Below, piece by piece: positions 63,417 through 64,000 of a stretch of DNA of 64,000 bases (the first letter of the stretch is position 1; the number at the start of each line of letters is the position of its first letter). The notes under the pieces were generated by a model. That model searched no databases, was not told the origin of the DNA, and was given only the letters and a program-made list of their open reading frames with translations. Where the stretch lies: positions 1-64,000 of the forward strand of contig CAYXIO010000016.1 in NCBI GenBank assembly GCA_964465125.1, written 5' to 3'. A program made the position numbers and the translations under genes. Source of the DNA: CAYOHG01 sp964465125 (GTDB taxonomy: Bacteria > Planctomycetota > Phycisphaerae > UBA1845 > Fen-1342).

Positions 63417-64000
63417 TTGACGCAATCTCGCAGCGGCCTGGACTGGGGCGCCTTACTGGCGCGCGTGCGGGCCGATTATCCGCAGGTCTACCGAAGCTGG
63501 TTTGCGCAGCTCCCGGCGGCGGACGTGCAAGGCGGCGAGCTGCGCATTCGCGTCGACTCCGCGGCCAAGGCGAGATATCTCGCGGAAACGTGCACGGAAG
63601 CGTTCGTGCGAAGCGCCATGACGCTGAGTGGACTGCTGATTGGCGTGCGTTTTCTCACAGACGGTGCCGAGAGCGCGTGCCCGACCGGCAATCCTTGCGG
63701 ACTGAAGTCGCTGTCATTGAGCCCCGACTACACGTTTGACGAGTTTGTGGTCGGGCCCTCGAACCGGCTCGCTCATGCGGCCTGCCGCGCCGTCTGCAAC
63801 CAGCCCGGGCAGCTCTACAACCCACTCTTCGTGCATGGCGCGTCCGGGCTCGGCAAGACGCATCTCTTGCAGGCGACCTGCGCGGCCATGCAGCAGGGAC
63901 CGCAGGCCCCCGACGTGCTCTTCCTGTCGTGCGAAACGTTCGTCAACGAGTTCATTCAGGCGATCGAGCGCGGCCGGCTGCCCGAATTCCGTGACTGTGC
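63417..64000 (+). CDS. dnaA: Chromosomal replication initiator DnaA (partial, continues beyond right edge)
   Basis: The frame from TTG 63417 runs to the window end (194 codons). The sequence LDWGALLARVRADYPQVYRSWFAQLPAADVQGGELRIRVDS is domain I, followed by a short domain II and the AAA+ domain III start DYTFDEFVVGPSNRLAHAA, NPLFVHGASGLGKTHLLQA (Walker A about 141-149) and VLFLSCETFVNEFIQAIERGR. No ATG or GTG exists in this frame; TTG 63417 or TTG 63384 must start it. DnaA unwinds oriC and binds ATP. The gene lies after truD, not beside the usual dnaN-recF, in what can be seen. Confidence 0.9.
   Translation, partial: MTQSRSGLDWGALLARVRADYPQVYRSWFAQLPAADVQGGELRIRVDSAAKARYLAETCTEAFVRSAMTLSGLLIGVRFLTDGAESACPTGNPCGLKSLSLSPDYTFDEFVVGPSNRLAHAACRAVCNQPGQLYNPLFVHGASGLGKTHLLQATCAAMQQGPQAPDVLFLSCETFVNEFIQAIERGRLPEFRDC

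Overview
The window looks like chromosomal DNA of a GC-rich member of the Planctomycetota, probably the Phycisphaerae or a neighbouring class. The assignment rests on a combination of traits: four prepilin-like proteins with an FTLIELLVV helix, three of them with an H-X9-D[G/S] C-terminus; dockerin-like DxNGDGxVD...LLIAFG tails on secreted proteins; a PEP-CTERM protein; a BlaR1-type protease carrying EF-hand loops; and a long MoxR/DUF58/BatA operon. There are no rRNA or tRNA genes, CRISPR arrays, insertion sequences or prophage genes that I can support. Taxonomy is inferred; no search was run.

Layout. 1-3000 (minus) is the N-terminal 1000 codons of an RHS/YD-repeat protein that leaves the left edge. 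3.2-5.9 kb (minus) holds small secreted or membrane proteins, one split by an in-frame TAG. 6.0-10.9 kb (plus) holds a SMUG1-type uracil-DNA glycosylase, a half-length UvrA with one ATPase module, and an M3 peptidase. 10.9-14.5 kb (minus) is a lipoprotein pair, one with a possible clan-CD (caspase-like) core. 15.0-18.3 kb (plus) is a BlaI-BlaR1-type regulatory pair behind a strong promoter with palindromic operators. 18.7-21.4 kb has three tandem prepilin-like paralogues. 21.4-24.8 kb has a Gfo/Idh/MocA oxidoreductase, mtnA and two small secreted proteins.

25.0-47.0 kb (plus) reads as one 13-gene, 22-kb transcription unit with many start/stop overlaps: a PQQ-propeller/TPR protein, an alpha-toroid protein, MoxR ATPase, DUF58, BatA-like and VWA-like membrane proteins, three helical or TPR-like envelope proteins, an NPCBM protein, one intact HtrA protease and two HtrA-fold proteins that have lost all three catalytic residues. 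I infer an envelope-located chaperone/protease assembly.

47.0-56.2 kb (minus) holds a metallophosphoesterase, a Trm112-like protein, a fourth prepilin, a PQQ/dockerin-like secreted protein, a PEP-CTERM protein preceded by a promoter and a cobalamin riboswitch, a tyrosine-phosphatase-like protein, a lipoprotein, DNA polymerase III delta (holA) and a TPR protein. 56.3-64 kb holds an M61-like peptidase, an M23 peptidase with a dockerin-like tail, moaC, a 43-residue membrane protein, asd, truD and the start of dnaA, which leaves the right edge.

Most interesting items: the B12 riboswitch driving a PEP-CTERM surface protein, the active-plus-two-dead HtrA triplet, the half UvrA, the BlaI operator with an EF-hand BlaR1, the possible clan-CD lipoprotein, and the amber-split membrane protein.
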